IMG/VR virus record: IMGVR_UViG_3300043395_000996
Location: 115,991 to 179,990 of that record
Length of the DNA stretch: 64,000 bases
Strand: one strand, 5' to 3'
From: a virus
The position numbers were made by a program, and so were the translations under genes. How positions within the stretch are numbered: the first letter of the stretch is position 1; every line of letters starts with the position of its first letter. The notes beneath the pieces are model-generated. The model had not been told where the DNA came from and did not search any database. It saw only the letters and a list, made by a program, of their open reading frames with translations. Shown here piece by piece: positions 33,946 to 43,277 of this stretch.

Positions 33946-34679
33946 TATAATTTCTCTAAATCTTTACAAAATTTCATTATGTGATTGTTGTTTCCCGTCA
34001 TGTCCCAAAACTTATAAGGAGTTTCATTTTTAAAATCAAAACAACATAGTAATCCCAATTCTTCTTTATCTAAACATCTAAAACCATATTTATTTTCAGT
34101 AACAAATGAATCAATATTTTTTCTAAAATCATTTACAACCGAACCATCTAATTTTTTATCCGATACTATAAAGAAATCTGTATAACATTCTTGTGACCAA
34201 CTAAAATCTCCTTTGGTGTCAGCTGAACCTACAAAGTATGGTGCGTTTTCATAATTTCTTAATTTACCACCCAATGTTTCCGAATATACCAATTCATCAT
34301 CAATCCAAAATTCATAAGTATTTGTATCTGCATCCCAATTTAAAGTATATAAGTGCATTTCGTTCCAAAATGCTTCATCTTTGTAGAATAAGATTTTATC
34401 TGCATACTTTTCTTCATCACCTTCTACATACCAAAAATTCAACATTATCATATCCGGCTTTCTATAAACGATTCCGGTGTGTAAACCTCTTCTCATAAAG
34501 ATTCCAGCCATATCATCAGCTTTTGAATCATCTTCACTTCTTTTCCAAGTTCCACTAATTGTCCAACTCTTTTCATTCATTACATAAAACGCAGATGTAT
34601 CAATGATACCATAAGCGTTATGTGGCCACCAAGGCAAATCTGCTAATATCAATGGCTCTTTGTAAGGTACTTTATACAT
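33945..34679 (-). CDS. LamG-like (concanavalin fold) carbohydrate-binding protein
   Basis: 244 residues, one beta-sandwich domain: SWTISGTWKRSEDD, MHLYTLNWDADTNTYEFWID (a typical LamG strand pair around 128-147), FVGSADTKGDFSWSQECYTD, then a C-terminal LLCCFDFKNETPYKFWDMTG that recalls the domain's first strand. No catalytic acids of glycanase type are apparent, so lectin-like binding is more likely. It lies between the radical SAM and SDR genes; two neighbours carry the same kind of domain fused to GT7 enzymes. Not secreted by sequence. Confidence 0.65.
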   Translation of the reverse strand: MYKVPYKEPLILADLPWWPHNAYGIIDTSAFYVMNEKSWTISGTWKRSEDDSKADDMAGIFMRRGLHTGIVYRKPDMIMLNFWYVEGDEEKYADKILFYKDEAFWNEMHLYTLNWDADTNTYEFWIDDELVYSETLGGKLRNYENAPYFVGSADTKGDFSWSQECYTDFFIVSDKKLDGSVVNDFRKNIDSFVTENKYGFRCLDKEELGLLCCFDFKNETPYKFWDMTGNNNHIMKFCKDLEKL

Positions 34680-34680
34680 A

Positions 34681-36081
34681 CTATAACTTTATTGTTTTTG
34701 TAAAATGGTAAAATTCTTCTAATTCAGGGAATGTTTTGCAAAAATCAGTTCCTCTTCTTTTATCATGCTCACTAAAATATTGATAGAAATTGTATCTCGC
34801 TTTAAACAATGCACTATCTTCAATTGGAGAAATAGCCCAATCATATGTTCTTTTTAGCTTTTGAATTTCTAAATCAGAAAATCCAACATATCCTTTTGAA
34901 TAATATGGAATTCCGTGATAGAATGCTAATTGAGCTTGGTCTAAAATATTTTGCTTAAACTGATGTGGTAATACCTGAACAGTTTGATGACGAGGATGTC
35001 TTAAATAAGATGTATCCATCAATACAGGCGATAACCAATATCTATCATCTCCAGCATATTCTCTTTTTAATTCATACACTCCTTTGATAAATTTATCAAA
35101 ACTAAATACCGATAACATATTATATGTTACCATAAATGTAATAGTAATTTTCGGAACTTCTCTTAAAATTCTATTTACGTTATTCCAAAATCTATTAAAC
35201 TCTAAACCATTACGAATATATTCAGCTTGCTCCCCCCAACCATCACACGATGTAAATAATACAAATCCCTTTACTTTATCTTCTTCTGTAATTCTTTTTA
35301 GCTTTTCAATTAATTTTGTAATCAATTCATCCGGTACACCTAAATTTGAATTGATAGAAAAATCTAAATTTTTATTTGGATTTGGTTCATCAATGATATA
35401 ATCTAATACTTTCCAAGTATCTTTGTGCATCAATGGTTCACCACCCGTAATTCTAAATGTATGTAAATCTCTATACAAATCAGGCCACCATTTCCAAAAT
35501 GCTTCTACATAAGGATTATGTTCTCTCAATGGAATTGGCATCTTTTGTTCAGCTGCCAAATGTTTTAAATCGTTAAAACTATCTGTCGTTGGGTATCCAC
35601 CAAATTGCTGAATCTCTTCCATCCATTTTGTAGAGAAAGTTGGTGAACAATATGAACATGCGAAGTTACAAGCATTTGAAAACGCAACTTCAACATAGCG
35701 TGGGTTAAAGTCATCTCTCCAATTTGAATTAATAATTTGGTCTGCTAAAGGCCAGCTCCAATCTTCCGATGATTTAAATACTCTATCCGAATATAAATCC
35801 GAATTATCTTCTACACCCCAACAATAATCACATTCCGTAGGTCTAGCACCATTCATCATCTCTTTTCTTTTTTGCTTTTTAAATAAAGTATTGTGAAGAG
35901 CAGATGGGTTTCGTGCAATCTCTAATTCAGAAACTTTATGAGTGTTTGGGTGGTGACAAGAGTGATTGTGACCTGTGTGTAAATGTGTTGTAACTTGTGT
36001 CCATTTTGCTAAACACATTCCCTTACCCACATTATCTAATTTTGTCTTTACTTCTTCGTAAAGTGGTTTTTTATATGCCAT
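34681..36081 (-). CDS. radical SAM protein, twitch type
   Basis: 466 residues. The radical SAM cluster motif is CNFACSYC (Cys138, Cys142, Cys145), followed by FRITGGEPLMHKDTW (SAM-binding GGE) near 213-227. N-terminal CLAKWTQVTTHLHTGHNHSC and CDYCWG (Cys84, Cys87) add extra cysteine sites, as in twitch-domain radical SAM proteins of T4-like cyanophages. It could carry out a radical modification of a sugar or peptide; substrate unknown. It lies between the two GT7-LamG genes and the stand-alone LamG gene, overlapping the former by 11 bases. Confidence 0.85.
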   Translation of the reverse strand: MAYKKPLYEEVKTKLDNVGKGMCLAKWTQVTTHLHTGHNHSCHHPNTHKVSELEIARNPSALHNTLFKKQKRKEMMNGARPTECDYCWGVEDNSDLYSDRVFKSSEDWSWPLADQIINSNWRDDFNPRYVEVAFSNACNFACSYCSPTFSTKWMEEIQQFGGYPTTDSFNDLKHLAAEQKMPIPLREHNPYVEAFWKWWPDLYRDLHTFRITGGEPLMHKDTWKVLDYIIDEPNPNKNLDFSINSNLGVPDELITKLIEKLKRITEEDKVKGFVLFTSCDGWGEQAEYIRNGLEFNRFWNNVNRILREVPKITITFMVTYNMLSVFSFDKFIKGVYELKREYAGDDRYWLSPVLMDTSYLRHPRHQTVQVLPHQFKQNILDQAQLAFYHGIPYYSKGYVGFSDLEIQKLKRTYDWAISPIEDSALFKARYNFYQYFSEHDKRRGTDFCKTFPELEEFYHFTKTIKL

Positions 36082-37489
36082 AACCTATTGTTTTAACGTT
36101 AATCATCTTATGTCTATTATAAATAGTATCAATTGATAAAAGTTCGTAATTCATACTATTAATTCCGTCATTTTTATAATTTATTTCTCCTTGCTGCATT
36201 TGTAAAACGTATCTTCTTTCGTTTCTTGCAGTTGTTTCACCTTTTGCCCATTTATCGATTCCACCTTCTTTTATCAATCCCTCCGTTTGGTGTGGTAAAC
36301 ATAAAAATTTACCATCTCTTCTATATGGTAAAATGGTATGTGGAATTTGTATTTGCTCTTTAACTATTTCTACATTTTCTAAATTTTCCAATTCATCATC
36401 AAAATCATAATCCAATATTAATCCATTTTGTGGAATTTGTTTGTGCATATTTTTGATTTCAGTTTTACCCAAACATCTATCCCACATTTTGATATCAGAA
36501 ATATATCCTTTAAAAAATACTTCGGTTGGTGATTTGGAATAACCAATTGTAAATGGCTCCATACCATATCTTTTCAATGGTTCATTAAAAAATAATGGAG
36601 ATTGTGTGCCAGTTCCTAATCTCGCATCACTTTCTCTACCATTCAAATAAAAATGTATTTTCTTTTTTTCAGAATCAACTGACATTGTAACCCAACTCCA
36701 TTGATTTTCATATCGTTTAATCCATTGGTATAAATGCCCTTTCATTCTATCCCAAAGTTGCATTGTATATGCTCTACTATTATTAAAAGATAATCCCCAA
36801 TCGTAACCAGGTTTTCTAAATATAGGATATTCTATAAATTGTCTTTCCCCATCCCCAATTAACCAAATTGGAACTTTTTCTATTTGCTGGTCTGCTTTTA
36901 CTAATACTGAAATTGTGTGAGAATTGGATAAACATTCTTTTAATTCTCTAGTTGGTCTATAAGTTGCTTTTGCATTTTCTCCATTAAAATATCCAACAAA
37001 CTTTTCTTCATTATATTCCAATTCCGTTTTTTCAACATAACCCTCCATCACACATCTCCAAAAAAGGTCATCATCTTCCATACCCCAATCCCAATAATCG
37101 TTTGAATAACCATTAGTTTTCTCCACTTGTTCTTTTGAAAAAATAACTGCTCCACCAAAGTATTCTTCATACTTTAATTGATAATCTGATTGTGAGATAC
37201 GAACTGCTATATGTTGTGGGTTATCGGTTGGAAACGAATAATCACAACTATCATCTTCCGGCACCATATCAATATCATGCCAAACGATGTAATCACATCC
37301 ATCATCGAATGCATGCTTAGCTGCAATGTTTTTCATTAAACCTCTATTAAAGAGTTTATCATCACATTGATGTGCTAAATAAATTGTATGCTCAATTCCT
37401 CTTTCTTCTAAAAATTTAGTAACGTGAGGAACAAACACTTTTAAATGTTCTTCTCTATTTCTATATGGAACGCATACTCCTAATTTCAT
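36071..37489 (-). CDS. GT7 galactosyltransferase fused to LamG-like lectin domain
   Basis: 472 residues. The N-terminal about 175 form a beta-1,4-galactosyltransferase-like GT7 domain: VPYRNREEHL (7-16), HDIDM metal motif (71-75), FGGAVIF (111-117) and WDWGMEDDD (133-141). A beta-sandwich LamG-like region spans about 188-345 (WSWVTMSVDSEKKKIHFYLN then GYISDIKMWDRCLGKTEIKN), and a C-terminal part again looks enzyme-like (PYRRDGKFLCL). Vertebrate-type GT7 enzymes are secretory, but this one has no signal. It overlaps its paralogue by one base (TAATG). Transfers a hexose onto an unknown acceptor. Confidence 0.85.
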   Translation of the reverse strand: MKLGVCVPYRNREEHLKVFVPHVTKFLEERGIEHTIYLAHQCDDKLFNRGLMKNIAAKHAFDDGCDYIVWHDIDMVPEDDSCDYSFPTDNPQHIAVRISQSDYQLKYEEYFGGAVIFSKEQVEKTNGYSNDYWDWGMEDDDLFWRCVMEGYVEKTELEYNEEKFVGYFNGENAKATYRPTRELKECLSNSHTISVLVKADQQIEKVPIWLIGDGERQFIEYPIFRKPGYDWGLSFNNSRAYTMQLWDRMKGHLYQWIKRYENQWSWVTMSVDSEKKKIHFYLNGRESDARLGTGTQSPLFFNEPLKRYGMEPFTIGYSKSPTEVFFKGYISDIKMWDRCLGKTEIKNMHKQIPQNGLILDYDFDDELENLENVEIVKEQIQIPHTILPYRRDGKFLCLPHQTEGLIKEGGIDKWAKGETTARNERRYVLQMQQGEINYKNDGINSMNYELLSIDTIYNRHKMINVKTIGYGI

Positions 37490-38901
37490 TATATACCAAC
37501 ATTTATTATTCTAATATTTTTATCTAATTTTTTAACACCATGTTCAATAAATTCTAAAGTAGATAATCCATCGTTTTTTAATAAATTATCATCATTACTA
37601 ACTTCATTTACAAATCTCAATTGATTCCATCTCGTACATTCATTTTTCCATTTATTATCAACAAATCCATTTTCTTCGTGTTTTAACGATTGAAATCTAC
37701 ATTTTTTTCTAAATGGTATTAAGTGATTTATTGATTGCGGTTCATTTGATTCGACAATTTCACAAGCTACAATTTCTGCATAATTTTTATTTCCAGATAA
37801 ATCTTTTAATCTATATTCATCTATTTTAGATGCATCATAATACATTTTTAATGATGTAGATTTTTGAATAGTTTCATCTAATTCAGTTCCTAATTTGTAA
37901 ATTTTATCATCAGATAAAACATCATCAAAATATGCGAATGATTTAAAATATCCTTTAAAAAAATTTGGAATTTTAATTCTTTCGGGATTTCCCACTCCAA
38001 TATAACAATTATTAACTATTTTATAATCTATTAAAAATTTTCGTATTTGAGCCGTTTCCCCTATATAAATTCCGTCTTGATAAACTTTTATTACTTTATC
38101 ATTTGCATCATATACAATTGTTATGTTTGTTAAATAATTTGGCTTTATTTCTGAATTTACAAAATGAGAATTCAGTTTATAATCAAATGCGCAAAAATTA
38201 TATCTATGAAAAGATGTATATGATATAGCAAAATCATATCCGGGTATACTGAATATAGTAAACTCATCGGATTCTTTTTTATGGTCTAATTTTAAATCAT
38301 CTGGGCAAAATGTAACGGATATTGTAAAATGATAATTGAAATCTATTACATTTTTTATTTTTATATGAGAGTCGATTCCATTAAGTTTTAATAATTTTCT
38401 ATTACCTATATTTTTAAAAATTTTAGAATCCAAAGATACATTATTCTTTTTGCATCTTAACAATAAATCATCATCTTCATACCCCCATCCCCAATACTTA
38501 TTTGAATAACCATCTATATTTTCAAAAATTTCGGTTGGAAACATAGTTACGCCACCAAAATATGTATCAAATATTTCTCTGTTTTTTTCTCCTTGAGAAT
38601 AATAAAAATTAGTAGCTAAATGTAATGGAATATGTGAATATGTGTAATCCACACTTAATGGAATCATATCCACATCGTGAAATACTACATAATCACATTT
38701 TAATTTTTTTGCATAAGTAAATCCAATATTAAGAAGCATACCACGATTGAATAATTTAGCATCATCTTGTTCAACTATTATTAATTCATAATCGATACGA
38801 CCATTATTGAAATAATTAACCAATGCTTGTTTAAATACTTCTAAATGTTCGTATCGATTTCTATATGGTACAATAATCCCTAATTTGTGATTACTACTCA
38901 T
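37489..38901 (-). CDS. GT7 galactosyltransferase fused to LamG-like domain, paralogue
   Basis: 470 residues, same layout as its neighbour: VPYRNRYEHL (11-20), HDVDM (75-79), FGGVTMFP (115-122), WGWGYEDDD (137-145), then a LamG-like domain (TNITIVYDANDKVIKVYQDG, then GYFKSFAYFDDVL) and a final PFRKKCRFQSL block. The DxD and WGWGxEDDD motifs are intact, so it should be active. It is AT-richer and more diverged than the other copy, consistent with an old duplication. It overlaps the upstream small gene by 8 bases. Confidence 0.85.
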   Translation of the reverse strand: MSSNHKLGIIVPYRNRYEHLEVFKQALVNYFNNGRIDYELIIVEQDDAKLFNRGMLLNIGFTYAKKLKCDYVVFHDVDMIPLSVDYTYSHIPLHLATNFYYSQGEKNREIFDTYFGGVTMFPTEIFENIDGYSNKYWGWGYEDDDLLLRCKKNNVSLDSKIFKNIGNRKLLKLNGIDSHIKIKNVIDFNYHFTISVTFCPDDLKLDHKKESDEFTIFSIPGYDFAISYTSFHRYNFCAFDYKLNSHFVNSEIKPNYLTNITIVYDANDKVIKVYQDGIYIGETAQIRKFLIDYKIVNNCYIGVGNPERIKIPNFFKGYFKSFAYFDDVLSDDKIYKLGTELDETIQKSTSLKMYYDASKIDEYRLKDLSGNKNYAEIVACEIVESNEPQSINHLIPFRKKCRFQSLKHEENGFVDNKWKNECTRWNQLRFVNEVSNDDNLLKNDGLSTLEFIEHGVKKLDKNIRIINVGI

Positions 38902-39106
38902 TTTCTTTTACAAACTTTGTATGAAATTCTGCTAAATAATATTGTACTCTTTCGCTCCATTCATCTTTATCAATTTCTTCAAACCACACAGTTAAAGCAT
39001 CTAATGAATTTGCAATTTTTTCTAATGCTTTTACTTTTCTAGTTTCCAAAATCAATTGTTCATCGTTTGTAGGTATTGTTTCTGTTTTTTGTGTACTTTT
39101 TGCCAT
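38894..39106 (-). CDS. hypothetical 70-residue acidic protein
   Basis: Short helical protein (LETRKVKALEKIANSLDALT then VWFEEIDKDEWSERVQYYLA) with no known family. It is the first gene behind the host-type promoter at 39128-39158 and overlaps the GT7 gene by 8 bases, so it leads the main part of the carbohydrate operon. Its position suggests an accessory or regulatory role. No further inference is possible. Confidence 0.65.
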   Translation of the reverse strand: MAKSTQKTETIPTNDEQLILETRKVKALEKIANSLDALTVWFEEIDKDEWSERVQYYLAEFHTKFVKENE

Positions 39107-39127
39107 AATTATTCGTTTAAATTTTTA

Positions 39128-39158
39128 CAAAGATAAGTAATTTATTTTAATTTTCCAA
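39128..39158 (-). promoter_or_regulatory. Bacteroidota sigma-A type promoter (TTG-N20-TATCTTTG)
   Basis: TTG (39158-39156), 20 bases, TATCTTTG (39135-39128), 21 nt before the 70-residue gene. Within the 31 bp it differs from the portal promoter at only one position. It should drive the run of genes down to about 26.9 kb. Confidence 0.8.
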
Positions 39159-39159
39159 A

Positions 39160-39996
39160 CTATATTTTAACTATTTCATTTATTAATGAATTCCATTGAC
39201 AATACGAACCAACACCCGATTTTTCTATTTTAAATTCGGGATTGGTAATGTCAATTTCAAAATTATTTCTCCTAATAGCTTGATACATTTTTAAATATTC
39301 TTTTGAAAATGCGTAATCCTTTCTAATATCAGCAACTGCTTTTATTCTTTCTACACAAGTACTATCCCATTTGAAATGATGTACCTGAACACTATACTCA
39401 TCTATTGGTGCAATTAATTTATTATCCGATTGTGGGCCCCAAAGAACTTCTCCATTTACTTTTGCATAATGCTGTCCATTGGTAATTTCAACATATCCTT
39501 TCATTACGCAAATTTTATTTGGACATGCTCCACTTAATGGGTATCTAAAGAATCCTGCTAATGGAAATTGTTCAAATATATTTTTATAAGGTTGTATTTC
39601 AGGAAAACTCCCACCTTCCCCAATTCTATCTACGAATCCACCTCTTACAATATCCCATCCATTTGTTTCACAATCTTCTATTAAAAATGGTAATGGCATT
39701 GGATACATATGAAATTCATCATCGTCTGCTATAACCCACCAATCATCGGGGTATTGTGATTTTATTTCATTATATAATTCAGTTACAACTTCCCAATTAA
39801 ACTTTTCTCTTTTTTCAACTTTTACAACTTTTGCTGATGGGAAATTTTCTAATATTTTTCCAACTTCTGCTAATATGTTAGTACCTTCCCATTCATATAC
39901 GACAACAAACATTTCATCAACTATGTGTCGATAATGATTCAACATATGCCAAAGTGTATTTGTGCGAGAACCCGTAACAGTTAATAATCTAGTCAT
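39160..39996 (-). CDS. glycosyltransferase, GT-A type (GT2/GT92-like)
   Basis: 278 residues. It starts LLTVTGSRTNTLWHMLNHYR, has a WWVIADDDEFHMYPMPLPFL metal-binding block (ADDDEF 90-95) and a conserved HHFKWDSTCVERIKAV region near 206-222. The pattern of a loose N-terminal nucleotide-binding half plus an ADDDEF motif fits phage GT-A enzymes of the GT2/GT92 type. It ends just before the host-type promoter and lies one base after the methyltransferase gene. Sugar specificity unknown. Confidence 0.75.
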   Translation of the reverse strand: MTRLLTVTGSRTNTLWHMLNHYRHIVDEMFVVVYEWEGTNILAEVGKILENFPSAKVVKVEKREKFNWEVVTELYNEIKSQYPDDWWVIADDDEFHMYPMPLPFLIEDCETNGWDIVRGGFVDRIGEGGSFPEIQPYKNIFEQFPLAGFFRYPLSGACPNKICVMKGYVEITNGQHYAKVNGEVLWGPQSDNKLIAPIDEYSVQVHHFKWDSTCVERIKAVADIRKDYAFSKEYLKMYQAIRRNNFEIDITNPEFKIEKSGVGSYCQWNSLINEIVKI

Positions 39997-40758
39997 TTAT
40001 TTTTTTGTTAGTATGCATAACCCAGTAGATGTAGGTAATTTGCCACTAAAGATACGAAAATTTTTTAAATTAACCAAATTCCATTCATCATTTTTTTCTA
40101 ATTCTTTTACAAATTTTGCAGGCCCATCAAAAGGTGCAAAATCTTTTTTAGCACTTTCGGTTACAACAAATGTATTATGATATTGTTGGTCTGTATCGTG
40201 GATTGTGATAATTCCATTTTCAGCCATTATTTGTGAATACAATTCAAAATCCTTTTTAACACCTTCGTATGAATGGTCGCCATCTATGTGTAAATAGTCA
40301 ATTTTAATATCTTGTCTTACGAAGTAATCATAAAATGCTTTTTCAGAAGTTTCTAAAATTATTTGCGGAGAGAAGTGTTGCCTTAAAAAAGAATTTTCAG
40401 AAGTCCAATCGGTAAATCCGCCAACACCATTTGCCGCATCTACTACTATTGTAGTTCCAACATCACCCCATTCATTTTGTGGATTCCCTTCGAATATTTT
40501 TTGGTGCCACAAATCTACACGAGATTGAGTCATAAGTCGTGGAATAAATCCACCACCGCTACCAATACATACGCATACTTTTGCTCTGATGAATTGTATT
40601 AAAGAATATACCATTAACCCATCACCCAAATGTAAATCGGTTGCACCATGTGTCCATCGATAATTTATTGGTGTATGAACTATATTACCATCTTCATCGA
40701 TGATATGATTATTGGTTAAATAATCTTTAACTATATTTAAATTGATAAGACTTTGCAT
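39997..40758 (-). CDS. class I SAM methyltransferase (Methyltransf_24-like)
   Basis: 253 residues from the ATG at 40758 (MQSLINLNIVKDY); a TTG start five codons earlier is possible. Motif I is VCVCIGSGGGF (61-71). The family-defining segment is IDYLHIDGDHSYEGVKKDF (153-171), followed by GIITIHDTD. Relatives are O-methyltransferases often found in glycan clusters. It overlaps the upstream glycosyltransferase gene by 22 bases. May methylate the sugar made by this locus. Confidence 0.8.
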   Translation of the reverse strand: MQSLINLNIVKDYLTNNHIIDEDGNIVHTPINYRWTHGATDLHLGDGLMVYSLIQFIRAKVCVCIGSGGGFIPRLMTQSRVDLWHQKIFEGNPQNEWGDVGTTIVVDAANGVGGFTDWTSENSFLRQHFSPQIILETSEKAFYDYFVRQDIKIDYLHIDGDHSYEGVKKDFELYSQIMAENGIITIHDTDQQYHNTFVVTESAKKDFAPFDGPAKFVKELEKNDEWNLVNLKNFRIFSGKLPTSTGLCILTKK

Positions 40759-41717
40759 ATTTGAATAACCCAATTTTGTTTATTTGTATATTTTTCTAAT
40801 CCTTTTTTTAATCTGTCAAATTGTTTTTTATTTTTTTCAAATCCATCTTCTAATATTCTTAAATATTGATAATTGAATTGTTTTTTATTCATTGCTCTAT
40901 ATCGATATTTAATATCTTTCATCCAATCTGAATGTATTATAGGTAATTTACCATTATCAATTGCATCAAAGATTGCATAACCAAATGGTTCTTTTGTATA
41001 ACATCCGTGAAATATTTTGAAATCTTTTTCAAAGAATTTATAATGAAAACGATAATCAAATTCTATGAATGTATGTACATCTGCGTTTATCTTACTACCC
41101 TCCAACATTCGTTTGTAATCGTATTTGTTTGAGAATATAAAAGCAGGTATTCCATCCAAATAATGTGCGTTTTTTCTCGTTTCACATCTTGCGGCATATC
41201 CTACTTTATTACTTACTACATCCGTATATGGTTTGTTGTGTTTCCATTCATAATAATTTGTAATAGTAATTGTATTCGGAAAATAGGTATGAATAGTATC
41301 TTTTTCATAACCTATCCAAACTATATTTTTAGAATTGTCCAAAATATCCTTTTGCCAATGCCAATCTAATCTTGTCATTAGATTTTCATACTCATCATTT
41401 AATCCCAACATATCAGGTATGAAAGCATGAACAAATGTTGTGTGAGTTTTATGTAGATACTTTTTGATTATAGGATTTGGTTTATAAGAATGATGTAAGA
41501 ATACAATCTTATCACACTCATTTAATATCCTATCTATTTCATCATCGTTTTGGTAAGTGTATATTGCACCTTTTTCTGGCAACAAAGGTCTACCATCAAC
41601 TACAATTTTGTAATCTTCCGTAACTAATGGTAAAACGTTCTCTACAAAGTTGTTACACCATATATCCGAACCCCCTACTACATTTTTTCCGTAACCAGTT
41701 GTTATGAATACTATCAT
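40737..41717 (-). CDS. glycosyltransferase, GT-B fold (GT4-like)
   Basis: 326 residues. N-terminal VFITTGYGKNVVGGSDIW (glycine-rich donor loop), middle VGYAARCETRKNAHYLDGIP near 172-191, and the GT4-type donor-binding block FHGCYTKEPFGYAIFDAIDN then GKLPI (236-260; Glu243 and Asp251 occupy the E-x7-E positions). First gene of the carbohydrate locus in reading order, 12 bases after the adhesin gene ends. The locus is thus transcribed as a continuation of the tail-fibre genes. Confidence 0.75.
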   Translation of the reverse strand: MIVFITTGYGKNVVGGSDIWCNNFVENVLPLVTEDYKIVVDGRPLLPEKGAIYTYQNDDEIDRILNECDKIVFLHHSYKPNPIIKKYLHKTHTTFVHAFIPDMLGLNDEYENLMTRLDWHWQKDILDNSKNIVWIGYEKDTIHTYFPNTITITNYYEWKHNKPYTDVVSNKVGYAARCETRKNAHYLDGIPAFIFSNKYDYKRMLEGSKINADVHTFIEFDYRFHYKFFEKDFKIFHGCYTKEPFGYAIFDAIDNGKLPIIHSDWMKDIKYRYRAMNKKQFNYQYLRILEDGFEKNKKQFDRLKKGLEKYTNKQNWVIQICKVLSI

Positions 41718-41729
41718 AAATTATTTTAT

Positions 41730-43277
41730 TTAATTAATTGGTAATGAACTACCATCGCATTTAATTGCATCATATAATGTAGCACCATCCCAATACCTAA
41801 TCCATGCTCCATCTGAATAATATCCGAAACCGGGTGAGCCTGTTCCATTTGAATTCAAATGAAATTCGGTTGCCAATTTCCAACTACTATCATTCGGTCC
41901 TATGTAATAGGTACTTGTTGTAGAATTACATGCCGTTTGTGCATCGCCATCTACCCCCAAATATACTTCAGGATAATATACATACCCACAATCTGTTGAA
42001 TTTGTTTGAATATCTACCCAAATAATACCACAATTTCCATCATAATATCTTTGTTGTTTTGTAGTTCCACTACAACGATAATCGCTTGGAGATGTACCAG
42101 CTGGTCCATATCCTGGACATGCTACTGGGCAATTTTGTCTAGATGAAAATGGTTGAACAGTATTACCTGAATACGGCTTACCAACCGCAACGTATCTTCC
42201 ATTATATGATATCCACCCAATAATACTTCCCATTCCATATGAACTAAATGCTACAGACGTAAATGTACTTGCATTTTCAAAAGTAGCACCTTGTGGCATT
42301 TCTACTTCAATACCACTACCAATATCACATCCTCCATTTGTTCCGCTTGGTTCACCCCCATCATTTACACTTTTAAATCTAACTGATAGTAAATTTGGAG
42401 CAGGTGGTAGATTGAATGTTATTTCATTGAAACTTACAACATTTCCAGCATTATCTGCTAAAAAAGGTATATATGAACCATTTGCCAAATTGTATATATA
42501 ATCACCGATTGCTCTTTGAGTTGCATCTGTATTTAAATACCAATAATATCCAGCCCCACTACCTCCACTAGCAGTTGCAACTCTAATGTATCCTGAACCA
42601 GCATATCCTCCACCCGATTGAACTGTTCCTGTCAATGATGGGTAATTACAACTAATTGCAAATGAATATAAATTTTGAGTATTGCCAACACTATCTCTAA
42701 TTTGTATCATCCATGCGCCGTTTGATAATATTGCACCCGTAGTACCCGTACCGCTTATCCAATTAGAATACGATGAATCAGGTTCAGATTCTAATTTATA
42801 TCTAAAGCTATATGGTGCTCCACTACCACCACTATACGATGAAACATTTATATAACCTTTATTTGGTGCTTGAGTTTGACAACCATATGTTGTAGATGCT
42901 GATAAATATAATGTACACGTTCCGTTTGCATTTGCATATGCTTGTCCTTCTGAATTAAAATTTGCATCACCACTTGCCAATGAGTTTGCATTTGCTTGTG
43001 AAATATATGAAGTATAAGTTTTTGAATAAGTAACACTACTTGCGGTATATCCAGCTGAACAATTGTTTCTTGTAAACGTACCACTTCTTGTTGCTGTCCA
43101 ATATTGAGATGATTTACCTCTAAATTCTAACATTTGTAAATCATTAGTACCATCGGTTGTATATGAAACCGCATATGCAGTTCCTGCTGCAGCTAAATCT
43201 ATTTGAGTACCAGATGCAATATTTCTATCGGTATTAAATAGATTCATTGATATTTCGCCAGTATTAGGAATTGCCAT
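41730..43277 (-). CDS. tail adhesin with DUF5977 and SprB-like repeats
   Basis: 515 residues. The start MAIPNTGEISMNLFNTDRNI is shared, in my recollection, by tail proteins of Bacteroidota phages. Residues about 67-121 match DUF5977 (FTRNNCSAGYTASSVTYSKT, then GQAYANANGTC). Two SprB-like repeats follow (about 133-205 and 213-290: GGSGAPYSFRYKL..., GGSGAGYYWYLNT...; each ends in a NGxW/NGSY, D-x-x-GN strand). A Cys-rich C-terminal region follows. These are Bacteroidota surface-adhesin modules. Probably the receptor-binding tip; it overlaps the S74 fibre gene by one base. Confidence 0.75.
   Translation of the reverse strand: MAIPNTGEISMNLFNTDRNIASGTQIDLAAAGTAYAVSYTTDGTNDLQMLEFRGKSSQYWTATRSGTFTRNNCSAGYTASSVTYSKTYTSYISQANANSLASGDANFNSEGQAYANANGTCTLYLSASTTYGCQTQAPNKGYINVSSYSGGSGAPYSFRYKLESEPDSSYSNWISGTGTTGAILSNGAWMIQIRDSVGNTQNLYSFAISCNYPSLTGTVQSGGGYAGSGYIRVATASGGSGAGYYWYLNTDATQRAIGDYIYNLANGSYIPFLADNAGNVVSFNEITFNLPPAPNLLSVRFKSVNDGGEPSGTNGGCDIGSGIEVEMPQGATFENASTFTSVAFSSYGMGSIIGWISYNGRYVAVGKPYSGNTVQPFSSRQNCPVACPGYGPAGTSPSDYRCSGTTKQQRYYDGNCGIIWVDIQTNSTDCGYVYYPEVYLGVDGDAQTACNSTTSTYYIGPNDSSWKLATEFHLNSNGTGSPGFGYYSDGAWIRYWDGATLYDAIKCDGSSLPIN

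Noticed and set aside
42848-43084. Minus-strand frame inside the adhesin gene in another phase.
   Set aside because: Repetitive His/Gln/Leu composition; the adhesin frame explains the region.
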